DNA from: Macrococcus hajekii
Lineage (GTDB): Bacteria; Bacillota; Bacilli; Staphylococcales; Staphylococcaceae
NCBI RefSeq assembly: GCF_004359505.1
Contig: NZ_SCWE01000003.1
Location: forward strand, 153,527-217,526
DNA length: 64,000 bases
Direction of reading: 5' to 3'
Shown here: positions 36,029-44,099 of the stretch, in pieces
Layout: each line of letters starts with the position of its first letter
How positions within the stretch are numbered: the first letter of the stretch is position 1
The notes under the pieces: generated by a model
Told to the model about the DNA's origin: nothing
The model's database searches: none
Seen by the model: the letters and a program-made list of their open reading frames with translations, nothing else
Made by a program: the position numbers and the translations under genes

Positions 36029-36707
36029 ATTGATAGAACTGAATAACGAGAAGAGAGAATTACTGACTAAGGAAAATATGAGAGAGTATGATAAAGTACT
36101 CATCTATCTTCGCTTAGAATGGCGTCTAAGCACTCTTGCTACTGAAGAACTGCTGAATGATTTGCTCGATCATCTACTGGAAGCCCAGCAGAAAGGAATA
36201 ACAACTGAAGAGTTCTTTGGAGATGATACAGAATTATTTGCAAAAGACCTTATAGCAGAACTGCCTAAAGAAAGCAGACGTAATACAACTGCACTGCTTA
36301 GCATTCTCACTATCATGCCTTTAGGCTCTATATTATTTATTCATGGTCTAGTAGACTTGATTGCTTCATTTTTCATTGATCCAAAACCTGTTGATGTGGG
36401 GTCATTTATTGTCAGTTATCTATTGTTAATTACCTCATTCTTGCTCATGCTGAATTACGTCATCCGATACTTCCAGAAAGACGAAATGGCGGCAACAGGT
36501 AAAGCTTCTACTAAAAAGCGTGTGCTGCAGTTTATTAATCTTTATTTATTGAGCGGTATTGTCTTTGCACTATTCATTATACCTTTGATTTTTCTTCATA
36601 CACCCTTCGTCTATAACATGCCGGGGTATATCAGCATGATAGCGGGTGGACTCATTCTTACCATCATGTATGGTATCTATAAATTTCATGACTCTTCACC
36701 TAACTAG
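36015..36707 (+). CDS. PadR-linked DUF1129-like membrane protein, copy 3
   Basis: AAAGGAGG seven bases upstream marks the ATG at 36015; the longer upstream frame is out. The 230-residue protein has DLLDHLLEAQQKG, FFGDD and LIAELPKESR in the N-terminal domain and about four membrane segments after it (TIMPLGSILFIHGLVDLIA and others). It is the last gene of the operon and is followed by a strong terminator. Confidence 0.8.
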   Translation: MKTSELIELNNEKRELLTKENMREYDKVLIYLRLEWRLSTLATEELLNDLLDHLLEAQQKGITTEEFFGDDTELFAKDLIAELPKESRRNTTALLSILTIMPLGSILFIHGLVDLIASFFIDPKPVDVGSFIVSYLLLITSFLLMLNYVIRYFQKDEMAATGKASTKKRVLQFINLYLLSGIVFALFIIPLIFLHTPFVYNMPGYISMIAGGLILTIMYGIYKFHDSSPN

Positions 36708-36743
36708 TAGAACATGACCATTTTTTCAGATAACAATGATATA

Positions 36744-36784
36744 AAAACGCCTGTGAAGCTATCCCTCTATTCACAGGCGTTTTC
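36744..36784 (+). terminator. Terminator of the padR operon
   Basis: The stem AAAACGCCTGTGAA/TTCACAGGCGTTTT is perfect, with a 12-base loop. Confidence 0.87.
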
Positions 36785-36806
36785 TATTAAGCATTCACTT
36801 CAAAAA

Positions 36807-37510
36807 CTATTGATATTTCTTCAATATCTCTTTCCATTTTGCTTGCGCTGTTTCGTCATTTGAGACTTCGAATTTCTGTGTTGGCGTATAGTTCCCTTTC
36901 ATTCCATCATCATACTCTCCAAAGCCAGAAGAAAATGATGACTGATCTTTCGGTGCAATCATTTCATAGACAACACCATTATCACCCAACATGTATTTAT
37001 GAATGCCAGTTCCACCTTTAGCTACGCGTGCATAACCTTCAGCTGTAATGCCTTCAGGTTCATACTTATCGGTCAAACCTTCAGCCGCTGTATAGAAAAC
37101 GACATCCGCTATCTCATGATTCTGAAAATCACTAAAGCCTGGATACTCATTATCCTGAACCTGCACCTCTCCGTACGGTGTCTCTGCGTACCAATCTTCG
37201 CGTCCAGCAGCACCGTACGTAAACCACATTTTAGTCACTGCCATGTTGCCGTTTTTTGTAACTCTGCTGCCCAGTAGTAGAATTCTTCATACATGGCAGT
37301 CATATCGCCTTGTTTAAAAGGAACAGATGCCGTTTTTCTCTAAGGTTCAGCAGCTTGTTCAATCAGAGCTACCTGACTATTCACAAAAAGAATCACCACT
37401 TGATAGCCATTGTTCGGATTATCGTTATAGATAAAAGTAACACTGCCCACAGTCGACTTCTCTGTCGGTGTGCCATAAGATGCTTCTATCTGTGCCTTAG
37501 TTACAACCAT
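36807..37510 (-). pseudogene. Decayed lipoprotein-like gene with a stop and a frameshift
   Basis: From ATG 37508-37510 the frame encodes AQIEASYGTPTEKSTVGSV and NNGYQVVILFVNSQVALIE, then hits TAG; it resumes as SVPFKQGDMTAMYEEFYYW, and shifts frame at an A6 run near 37252 to KMWFTYGAAGREDWYAET and on to KEILKKYQ. Adding one A at that run restores the frame. The first part resembles the repeat domain (EDIRRLYGEP, NQNGYHVSVTF) of the protein encoded at 38253-39095, so the two share a family (possibly DUF4947-like). The open 145-residue tail is not a gene by itself. Confidence 0.68.
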
Positions 37511-37565
37511 TTTTTTACGTTATATACTATGATTATCATAATACATTAATTATTCTCATTTTAAA

Positions 37566-37593
37566 AAATCTCTACACAGCTGTGCAGAGATTT
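37566..37593 (-). terminator. Terminator of the fusB-like gene
   Basis: The stem AAATCTCT-CACAG/CTGTG-AGAGATTT (one mismatch) precedes a T6 run on the minus strand. Confidence 0.8.
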
Positions 37594-37594
37594 C

Positions 37595-38239
37595 TTAAAA
37601 TGCCGTTTTAGTCGCTGTCAGAAATTCATAGAATCCCGTCAGATCATCTAGCTGACCGTTACAACGATTACTGTCATGACAGATATAATTGCCGTTCTTG
37701 GTATAAGTACCATCCCCTGCTACTTTAGTAGTCGCCAGGAACATAGATAGCTTACTATCAGCCTTACAGATCGGGCATATCCCCTTATTAACAGAGGGCG
37801 ATAAATCACCGTATAAACCTCTGAGTTCACCTTCATGATAGAAAATGATGAACTTCTTCTGCTGACCAGCATCATTCCAGCCGATATAAGTCGACTCAGT
37901 CAGGTCATAGTCAGACCAGTTCGGATACTTCAGTTTTTTCACTTTCTTAAAAAGTTTATCCAGCTCCTTATTAGAAGGTGCTTTGAATGGTTCGACATAA
38001 ATTTTAAGCAGTTCAAGCTGTTTCTCAAGCTGATGACGCGTAATAGAGCCATCCATGACCACTTCAAGAAACGCTTCAATTTCAGGCAGTGATTCAGTAA
38101 AAATGCGTTCGACACTCTCCTGGATGAGACTCTGATATGTCTGGTTCATCTTAGGGTCATTCATCGTCTGATAAGCCTTCATCAGACGCAGACTCTGGCG
38201 CTTGATGCCGATATATTGATAAGGTAGTATGTTATTCAT
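37595..38239 (-). CDS. FusB/FusC-family EF-G-binding protein
   Basis: The start MNNILPYQYIGIKRQSLRL has GAAGGA upstream and gives 214 residues, the normal size of FusB (213). An N-terminal helical bundle (to about 80) precedes the domain with FKKVKKLKYPNWSDYDL and STYIGWND, and a zinc-binding treble clef with CPICK (Cys155, Cys158), TYTKNGNYICHDSNRCNGQ (Cys187, Cys193). FusB binds ribosome-bound EF-G and frees it from fusidic acid, giving resistance. Whether this relative confers resistance is inference. It has its own terminator and lies between two decayed lipoprotein-type genes. Confidence 0.87.
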   Translation of the reverse strand: MNNILPYQYIGIKRQSLRLMKAYQTMNDPKMNQTYQSLIQESVERIFTESLPEIEAFLEVVMDGSITRHQLEKQLELLKIYVEPFKAPSNKELDKLFKKVKKLKYPNWSDYDLTESTYIGWNDAGQQKKFIIFYHEGELRGLYGDLSPSVNKGICPICKADSKLSMFLATTKVAGDGTYTKNGNYICHDSNRCNGQLDDLTGFYEFLTATKTAF

Positions 38240-38252
38240 AAAAGTCAGTCCT

Positions 38253-39095
38253 TCAGTCATGTCTTGTGGAGTTATTATAGCCTTCAATATGATGCAACTT
38301 ATAATCTACATCATTTACTTCATCAGGTTTTCCGACTTTAAGAACAAAAGCTCTGACTTGTTCTTCTGTCACTTGATTTTGATGATTCTGTACTGTTTCA
38401 TCTTTAGTCTGATTTTGTGTAGTTTGAGGGGATAAGTCTCCCTCATCTGTCTCAATTGCTCGAACATAAACGTCAATCCCTGTGAATGTTACAGAGACAT
38501 GGTAGCCATTCTGGTTATTACCGTCATATATAAAGGTCGGCATATATGCGCCACCCTTGCCTGCCGCTATACCTTCTTTCATATATTGATGTTCATCTAA
38601 AGTAGGTTCTCCGTACAATCTTCGAATATCCTCGACATTTAATTTCTCGGTTGGATTAAGAAGAATGGTATCTACGATATCCTGCTGATTATAGACTACA
38701 ACAATATCTCCATATCTTTCACCAACACCTGTTTGTGCAGATTGTCCAACACCTTGAGACTTATCATAAACAGCTTCTACCTGATTACGTGTTATACCTT
38801 GCTTAATATTTGCAAACTTAGTTCTTCTATTTCCTGAGAAATAATAATCCATGAATGCCTGAGAAGAAATATTAACGCGACCCTTGGTGTCAACAAAACT
38901 GAAACCTTCAATTTTATCGCTATTTGCTGCATCCTCTTTTTCTTTTGCAACCTCATCAGTATCTTTTTTCTTCGCTTCGGAAGTAGGTTTTTCTGTCATA
39001 GTTTCTTCGGTTGTTACTTCTTCTGTGGTTGGTTTTTCAGTCACTGGTTTTTCTGTCGTCATTTTCTCTTCGGTTGTTTCATTACTTGGCTTCAT
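38253..39095 (-). pseudogene. Repeat-domain lipoprotein gene missing its signal peptide
   Basis: The frame opens with a Thr/Glu/Lys-rich stretch (ETTEEKMTTEKPVTEKPTTE), then FVDTKGRVNISSQAFMDYYF and two copies of a repeat with ITRNQVEAVYDKSQGV and VEDIRRLYGEPTLDE. Just upstream the frame reads C-N-K, as after a lipobox, but a TAA closes it two codons earlier and no signal peptide or ribosome site is present. The ATG at 39095 is thus a dubious start. I infer a formerly exported lipoprotein whose 5' end was lost, though it could be an intracellular relic. Confidence 0.6.
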
Positions 39096-39267
39096 TTTGT
39101 TACATTTTTATATTTTTTTATCAATTCTCATTATCTCAATTAAGCTCAATAATAGCATTTTAATTTTAAGAATTGCATTATGCTATTTTCCTCAAAATTA
39201 GATATCGTCATGCAATGTCCAGTTCATATGATTGTGAACATATTTTAAATCCAGAGATTAATCTATT

Positions 39268-39404
39268 TCATTTTTTCAATGTAGTTTGCGAGTCTTTATA
39301 TTCAACATCAATTAAAAAATGACGTTTTGTTAGTAGTATATATCCTTTTGACTCATAATTGCTCGCACCGATTTCATAATGAATTCTATATTTTCAGCAA
39401 GCAT
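39268..39404 (-). pseudogene. Possible remnant of a small gene
   Basis: An ATG at 39402-39404 reads MLAENIEF, then a one-base shift leads into HYEIGASNYESKGYILLTKR and HFLIDVEYKDSQTTLKK to a stop. Either half alone is short. GAAGGAGG sits 15 bases upstream, too far for a start. The rest of 39096-39439 shows nothing else of note. Confidence 0.3.
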
Positions 39405-39439
39405 TTAAAAGTCCAGAAACCTCCTTCAAGGTCTCTTGA

Positions 39440-40408
39440 TTATTTTAATTCTCTAATTGCTATTGTAGTCTTGTCGTCTTTAATTTGCAGTTTCTCTTTC
39501 AATGGTTTCTCCGCTTCTCTATTAAATAAGATAGTATAGCCATGACCTTCAAGGCTGTCTTCAAACTGCGAATCAATAAGCATATCTGTTTCATTCTGAT
39601 CATTTAGAAAAGTAAATCGATGATATTTACCTGCCATATAGGCATTTCCCTTTTTAATAACAGGTAAAATGGTATATTCATTGAAGTCCGCGTATTGATG
39701 TTTATAAATATAGTAACTTGCTGCATCTGACTTAAGAACATCGAGTAGCTCCCCTTTGTCTTCTACTCTATCTGTAGCTGATGCAGCTTGTTCTACTGAA
39801 TCATAACTTTTCATCTTTTCTTTAGCACCAACTGCAAAATTTGAAGCGTCAAGCCAGTGACCATTACTATCGATATGGATGAGTGAGGGATTAAGACTTC
39901 GTTCTACTCGTAAACCCTGCGTATTATCATCATTGACCATCCTAATATCATTAAGGTTCACCCCATTATTCAGATCACCACTTCTAAAAGTAATCTCACC
40001 AATCGGTGTTTTCTCCGTCCAAGTCTGCGTCTTGAACTTTTCCTTATTCATAATAGGTGTTAAAAAAGGTTCTCCAATCGTTAACTTACTCTTTCCTGTT
40101 TCATCAACCTGTATATAGCTGTTTGTAACATACGTTGTATGCCGTCGTTGTCCGTCCAGAAGTTGATGGATGACGTAGTTACCATTTTTGAGCTTGAAGT
40201 AGTCCTGCCCCAGACCGACCACTGACATACCAGCATCAGCCATCGCATCTGATGTCTTTCCATCTGCTTCACTTAGACTCGCATATTCTTTCTCAGTCTT
40301 ACTTTTATCGAACGGCTTAACATCCATGCCTATCGTATAACGATAAATCTGCCAGCCTGCTAACGCTAAGATAACTAGGATTACTAAGCCGATTAACCAT
40401 TTCTTCAT
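39440..40408 (-). CDS. Membrane-anchored extracytoplasmic protein, function unknown
   Basis: The start ATG at 40406-40408, preceded by AGTAGGTG, gives about 322 residues. An N-terminal membrane helix (WLIGLVILVILALAGWQIY) is followed by a hydrophilic domain with beta-rich stretches (DYFKLKNGNYVIHQLLDGQ, TPIGEITFRSGDLNNGVN, HQYADFNEYTILPVIKKGN). No enzymatic motif is evident. It stands alone and I do not recognise the family. Confidence 0.6.
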   Translation of the reverse strand: MKKWLIGLVILVILALAGWQIYRYTIGMDVKPFDKSKTEKEYASLSEADGKTSDAMADAGMSVVGLGQDYFKLKNGNYVIHQLLDGQRRHTTYVTNSYIQVDETGKSKLTIGEPFLTPIMNKEKFKTQTWTEKTPIGEITFRSGDLNNGVNLNDIRMVNDDNTQGLRVERSLNPSLIHIDSNGHWLDASNFAVGAKEKMKSYDSVEQAASATDRVEDKGELLDVLKSDAASYYIYKHQYADFNEYTILPVIKKGNAYMAGKYHRFTFLNDQNETDMLIDSQFEDSLEGHGYTILFNREAEKPLKEKLQIKDDKTTIAIRELK

Positions 40409-40504
40409 CTTCAGCACCTACTTCAACTTTTTCTCTATTATGACATAATAAATAAGGAAAATACTGTATTTTTAATATTTTTAATCACTAATATTTATGT
40501 AGAC

Positions 40505-40933
40505 TTAATATTGAAATGTTTTCTGTTCATTCAGACGGTCTTCAAGTGGATATTTAGGATAAATATATTCTGATACATAGTTATACCAACGTGCATCACG
40601 ATATTCCCGTATCTGACACTCTACAGTATCTTCAGATTCAGGATCATAATGAAAATCTGACATATCAAGTTCAAAACATTCATATATTTGAGTAGAGCCC
40701 TTTTCTATGACTAAATGATGAGCAAGACTTTCGATATCTGAGATCAGTTCTTCATTACTATATAGATCATTTTCCGGTAGATCAGTAATAGTAAGTATAT
40801 AAATATCATCAGTTTCCCATATATAAACCTCTAGATGCGTATACTGATAGACTTCCTCCGCATATACAGATCCAGGATACATATACCAGTGCTCTAAATT
40901 CGGCAGACGTAGATTTCTTGTTAATGTCATCAT
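40505..40933 (-). CDS. Acidic, Tyr-rich protein of unknown function
   Basis: 142 residues, no signal peptide, rich in Tyr and Glu (YPGSVYAEEVYQYTHLEVY, EDTVECQIREYRDARWYNY). AGGAGTGAG precedes the ATG pair at the start; the second ATG is equally possible. No family comes to mind. The divergent 63-residue membrane gene shares the 80-base gap upstream. Confidence 0.55.
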   Translation of the reverse strand: MMTLTRNLRLPNLEHWYMYPGSVYAEEVYQYTHLEVYIWETDDIYILTITDLPENDLYSNEELISDIESLAHHLVIEKGSTQIYECFELDMSDFHYDPESEDTVECQIREYRDARWYNYVSEYIYPKYPLEDRLNEQKTFQY

Positions 40934-41012
40934 CTCACTCCTCTTCTCATATTGGATATTACTTCAATATTCCATTATTTTCTATTATCATTGTATTGAA
41001 AGGAGTTTTATT

Positions 41013-41204
41013 ATGCAAAAACAAACAGGTTATGCTTTATACTTAGCCCCGTTTATAATGACATTTTTCAGTTATCATACTTATGCTAATAGTATAATGA
41101 AGCACCCTGATGCGTGGCGTATTATTTTGAGCGGATTAGGTTTTACATTTTTCTTCTGTGCTTGGTTCTATATGATCTGGGTTAAGGAAGCATGGGGGCA
41201 ATAA
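41013..41204 (+). CDS. Small two-segment membrane protein
   Basis: 63 residues with two hydrophobic segments (ALYLAPFIMTFFSYHTYA, IILSGLGFTFFFCAWFYMI) and a short polar loop. AAAGGAG lies nine bases before the ATG and a terminator follows, so it is a self-contained gene. Function unknown. Confidence 0.65.
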   Translation: MQKQTGYALYLAPFIMTFFSYHTYANSIMKHPDAWRIILSGLGFTFFFCAWFYMIWVKEAWGQ

Positions 41205-41213
41205 TTTTTTTAC

Positions 41214-41258
41214 AACACCTCGAGCATCTGTATTTCTAATGTTCATGGTGTTTTTTTA
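41214..41258 (+). terminator. Terminator of the small membrane gene
   Basis: AACACC pairs with GGTGTT, and GAGCAT with ATGTTC inside, followed by seven T. Confidence 0.65.
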
Positions 41259-41285
41259 GTACAATAAAATAAAGGAGGTTCTGCT

Positions 41286-43358
41286 ATGAATTCTGTTCAA
41301 GAACGTGCGATCCAGATTCTTAAAAATACTTATGGACCTGATAGTGAATTCCGTGAAGGTCAGCTCGAGGCGATTACAGCTGTGGTTAATAAGCAGAAGA
41401 CGTTAGTGATTCAGAAGACCGGTTGGGGTAAGTCGATTGTTTATTTTATTGCGACTAAGATTCTACGCGAGCATGGTGCGGGTCCTACGATTATTATTAG
41501 TCCGCTTCTCGCGCTTATGCATAACCAGATTGAGGCTGCAAAACGTTTAGATCTTAATGTCGTCACTATCAATAGTAATAATCGCGATGAGTGGGATGAT
41601 ATTTATGCTTCCTTAAATACAGTTGATGCTATTATTGTCTCACCTGAGAAACTGTCGAACCCTGAATTCATCGAAAAGCTCGGCACGGTGTCTGATATTG
41701 AGATGGTTGTCGTGGATGAAGCACATTCCATATCCGACTGGGGTCATGATTTCAGGCCTGATTATCAGCGTATTGTCTACTTGCTGCAGACTTTTCCTGA
41801 CCATATTGCTATTCTTGGTACGACGGCGACTGCCAATGACCGGGTCATTCAGGATATTAAGGATCAGCTGGGTGATGACTTACAGGTCTTCCGTGGTGAC
41901 TTAATCCGCGATAATATTTCAATCCAGGTCAATCCTGCACAGAGTAAAGTTGAACGGCTTGCCTTTATTACAGAAGCATTGACGCGTCACCCATTCCTCA
42001 GTCAGCAGCAGGGTATCATCTACTGTCTGACGAAGAAGGAATGTGACTCGGTTGCTGACTTCCTGCTTCAGAATGGTATTTCAGCGGTTGCCTATTATTC
42101 AGGCGTACAGGATGCATTCGGTGAAGATATTTCTGCGGAAATATTGGAAGAGTTCCATACCGGCAAGACGCGCGTTATCGTCTCTACCGTCAAACTCGGC
42201 ATGGGCTACGATAAATCTAATATCGGTTTCGTCATTCATTTTCAACTGCCGCAGAACTTGATTGCCTATTATCAGCAGATTGGTCGTGCCGGTCGAGATG
42301 GTTCTCCTGCCCTTGCGATTCTGCTGCACGGTGATGAAGACGAGGAAATCATTAAATCCTTTATTGATAGCGCGAATAAGGACCCTGAACTCCTGCAGCA
42401 GATTCTGCAAGTCATCGGCAGCAGTGACAATGGCTTAAAGCGCAATGAAATTCTGCAGCACTTCAACTTGAATGTGACAAAACTGACTTCAGTACTGAAA
42501 TACCTCTACGTTCACAACTATATTTATATGGAGAAAAGTACGTATTTCGTCCATCCGAATCATCACTTCGATGCCGTTAAAAATGCTCAGCTTCAAGCAC
42601 AGCTAAATGAGACACGGCTTGCTGAACTGGATAATCTGAAAGCCTTTATCAATTTTGACGGCTGTTATATGAAATTTATTGCAGACGAACTGGATGCACC
42701 TGATACGAAGGAAAGATGCGGGCTCTGTGCACATTGCAGGAATAGACCGTTCGTTACGTTATCAGAAGATAATGACTACCTGGAAGCTGCTAAAGATTAT
42801 AAAAATAAACTGCATGGTGTGATCAGTCCGCGTAAACGCTGGTCAAATAATAAGAAAATTGATGATATTTTTGAACACGGCTGGACTTATACTGTTGATG
42901 CTTATTCACCGATTGGTAAACGTTTCATGCGGGAACGTGATCAGGGTCATTATTCAGATAAAACCATGACGACTATTAGCCAGTTCCTAAAAGAGCATAT
43001 TGAAGCGCATCATATCGATGCCATTGTGGCAGTACCGAGCGTCAGACGGCCCTCTCTTGTCAAGGGACTTGCCAGACAGATTGCGCTTGAACATGGTATC
43101 TCTTATGTCGATGTACTGAAAAGAAGCGCTGACAATGCTCCGCAACGAGAAATGCATAACTCAATGATGCAGGAACAGAATGTCAGAGATAGTTTACAGA
43201 CCGTTAATACGGATGCAATCAGAGAGCAAAATATTCTTCTAATCGATGATATCGTTGATTCCAGATGGACAATCACCATCGCCGCCAGCTTACTCCTCGA
43301 GCAAGGTGCAAGTCATATCTATCCATTTGCACTCGTTAACACAGGTAGCAGCGATTAA
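41286..43358 (+). CDS. RecQ-family DNA helicase fused to a C-terminal phosphoribosyltransferase domain
   Basis: 690 residues. The helicase part has Walker A KTGWGKS (44-50), DEAH (144-147), QIGRAGRDGSPALAI as motif VI, and a zinc-binding set Cys460, Cys478, Cys481, Cys484 (CGLCAHC), as in the RecQ C-terminal domain. Residues ~560-690 form a type I phosphoribosyltransferase: AIVAVPSVRRPSLVKGLARQ and the PRPP-loop-like LLIDDIVDSRWT (about 651-662). In typical loops this reads DDVxTTGxT, so the loop is variant. AAGGAGG precedes the ATG. Such fusions occur in several bacteria; the substrate and purpose are not established. Possible roles include DNA repair, competence or defence (inference). Confidence 0.85.
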   Translation: MNSVQERAIQILKNTYGPDSEFREGQLEAITAVVNKQKTLVIQKTGWGKSIVYFIATKILREHGAGPTIIISPLLALMHNQIEAAKRLDLNVVTINSNNRDEWDDIYASLNTVDAIIVSPEKLSNPEFIEKLGTVSDIEMVVVDEAHSISDWGHDFRPDYQRIVYLLQTFPDHIAILGTTATANDRVIQDIKDQLGDDLQVFRGDLIRDNISIQVNPAQSKVERLAFITEALTRHPFLSQQQGIIYCLTKKECDSVADFLLQNGISAVAYYSGVQDAFGEDISAEILEEFHTGKTRVIVSTVKLGMGYDKSNIGFVIHFQLPQNLIAYYQQIGRAGRDGSPALAILLHGDEDEEIIKSFIDSANKDPELLQQILQVIGSSDNGLKRNEILQHFNLNVTKLTSVLKYLYVHNYIYMEKSTYFVHPNHHFDAVKNAQLQAQLNETRLAELDNLKAFINFDGCYMKFIADELDAPDTKERCGLCAHCRNRPFVTLSEDNDYLEAAKDYKNKLHGVISPRKRWSNNKKIDDIFEHGWTYTVDAYSPIGKRFMRERDQGHYSDKTMTTISQFLKEHIEAHHIDAIVAVPSVRRPSLVKGLARQIALEHGISYVDVLKRSADNAPQREMHNSMMQEQNVRDSLQTVNTDAIREQNILLIDDIVDSRWTITIAASLLLEQGASHIYPFALVNTGSSD

Positions 43359-43360
43359 AT

Positions 43361-43390
43361 AAAAAAAACACTTATCAAAAGATAAGTGGT
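43361..43390 (-). terminator. Terminator of the lone tRNA
   Basis: CACTTATC pairs with GATAAGTG across AAAA, followed by eight T on the minus strand. Confidence 0.85.
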
Positions 43391-43396
43391 AAGTAA

Positions 43397-43468
43397 TGCA
43401 CCCTGACGGATTCGAACCGCCGACCCCTTGCTTGTCGAGCAAGTATTCTCCCGCTGAACTAAGGGTGC
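43397..43468 (-). tRNA. tRNA with anticodon GAC (Val), C at position 33
   Basis: The 72-base cloverleaf has a perfect acceptor stem GCACCCT/AGGGTGC, D-arm GTTC/GAAT, anticodon stem CTTGC/GCAAG and T-arm GGCGG/CCGTC with loop TTCGAAT. The anticodon loop reads TCGACAA, so positions 34-36 are GAC (valine). Position 33, nearly always U, is C here. CCA is not encoded. A valine tRNA with UAC lies in the rRNA-linked cluster. Confidence 0.8.
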
Positions 43469-43480
43469 TGATATTCATTC

Positions 43481-43509
43481 ATTATAGCACCTGAAATCGG
43501 TTTCGCCAA
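43481..43509 (-). promoter_or_regulatory. Promoter of the lone tRNA
   Basis: On the minus strand TTGGCG and TATAAT are separated by 17 bases, ending about 12 bases before the tRNA. Confidence 0.8.
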
Positions 43510-43575
43510 CAGTTGTATTGGATTTTATTAACGCACCATGCTAGTCTACAGTTACAGACTTTTTGAGGAGGATTT

Positions 43576-43959
43576 ATGGACAAAAGAATATATATCACTA
43601 TCTTTTTAGTGCTCGCTTTTACACTTTATCAGATTTATGCTGCCTACCAGGCTGTGTCAGCCGGCTCTCTAGCTGGTTTACTCTCACCTTTAATGTATGT
43701 AGGCATTATCGGCCTCGTTGCCCATCAGTTAATGATGACGAACTTACAGTCATCGTTTATGCGCCGTTATAAATTACCACAGATCATTCGCTTCCTGCTT
43801 ATTCTATCAGTCGTTCTTATGGTCTTATATGCTATTCTTCTCGTGATGAATCTTGTATATGGTATTATGTTCTCCGGAATTTTCAGCGCACTGCTTCTTT
43901 ATTCAAGCTATAACAGTTATAAGCAGACGCAGACACTGAAGAACCAGTACGGACTCTAA
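43576..43959 (+). CDS. Small membrane protein with four segments, function unknown
   Basis: The 127-residue product begins MDKRIYITIFLVLAFTLYQI, with four hydrophobic segments and a basic loop (MRRYKLPQ). GAGGAGG precedes the ATG. I do not recognise a family. Confidence 0.65.
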   Translation: MDKRIYITIFLVLAFTLYQIYAAYQAVSAGSLAGLLSPLMYVGIIGLVAHQLMMTNLQSSFMRRYKLPQIIRFLLILSVVLMVLYAILLVMNLVYGIMFSGIFSALLLYSSYNSYKQTQTLKNQYGL

Positions 43960-44099
43960 AATTGCTCGCATGATTGATGTTGCTAAGTTTTACAATTGTT
44001 AATTTTAATTTCAGTGACTGAGATATTATAAAAGTACGTTACATTTCTGACATTATAAGCTTATAATAAGATATCTTATTAGAGCAGAGGGTGTCTTTC

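Noticed and set aside
43290..43478. Minus-strand frame across the lone tRNA
   Set aside because: It reads through the tRNA and its terminator.
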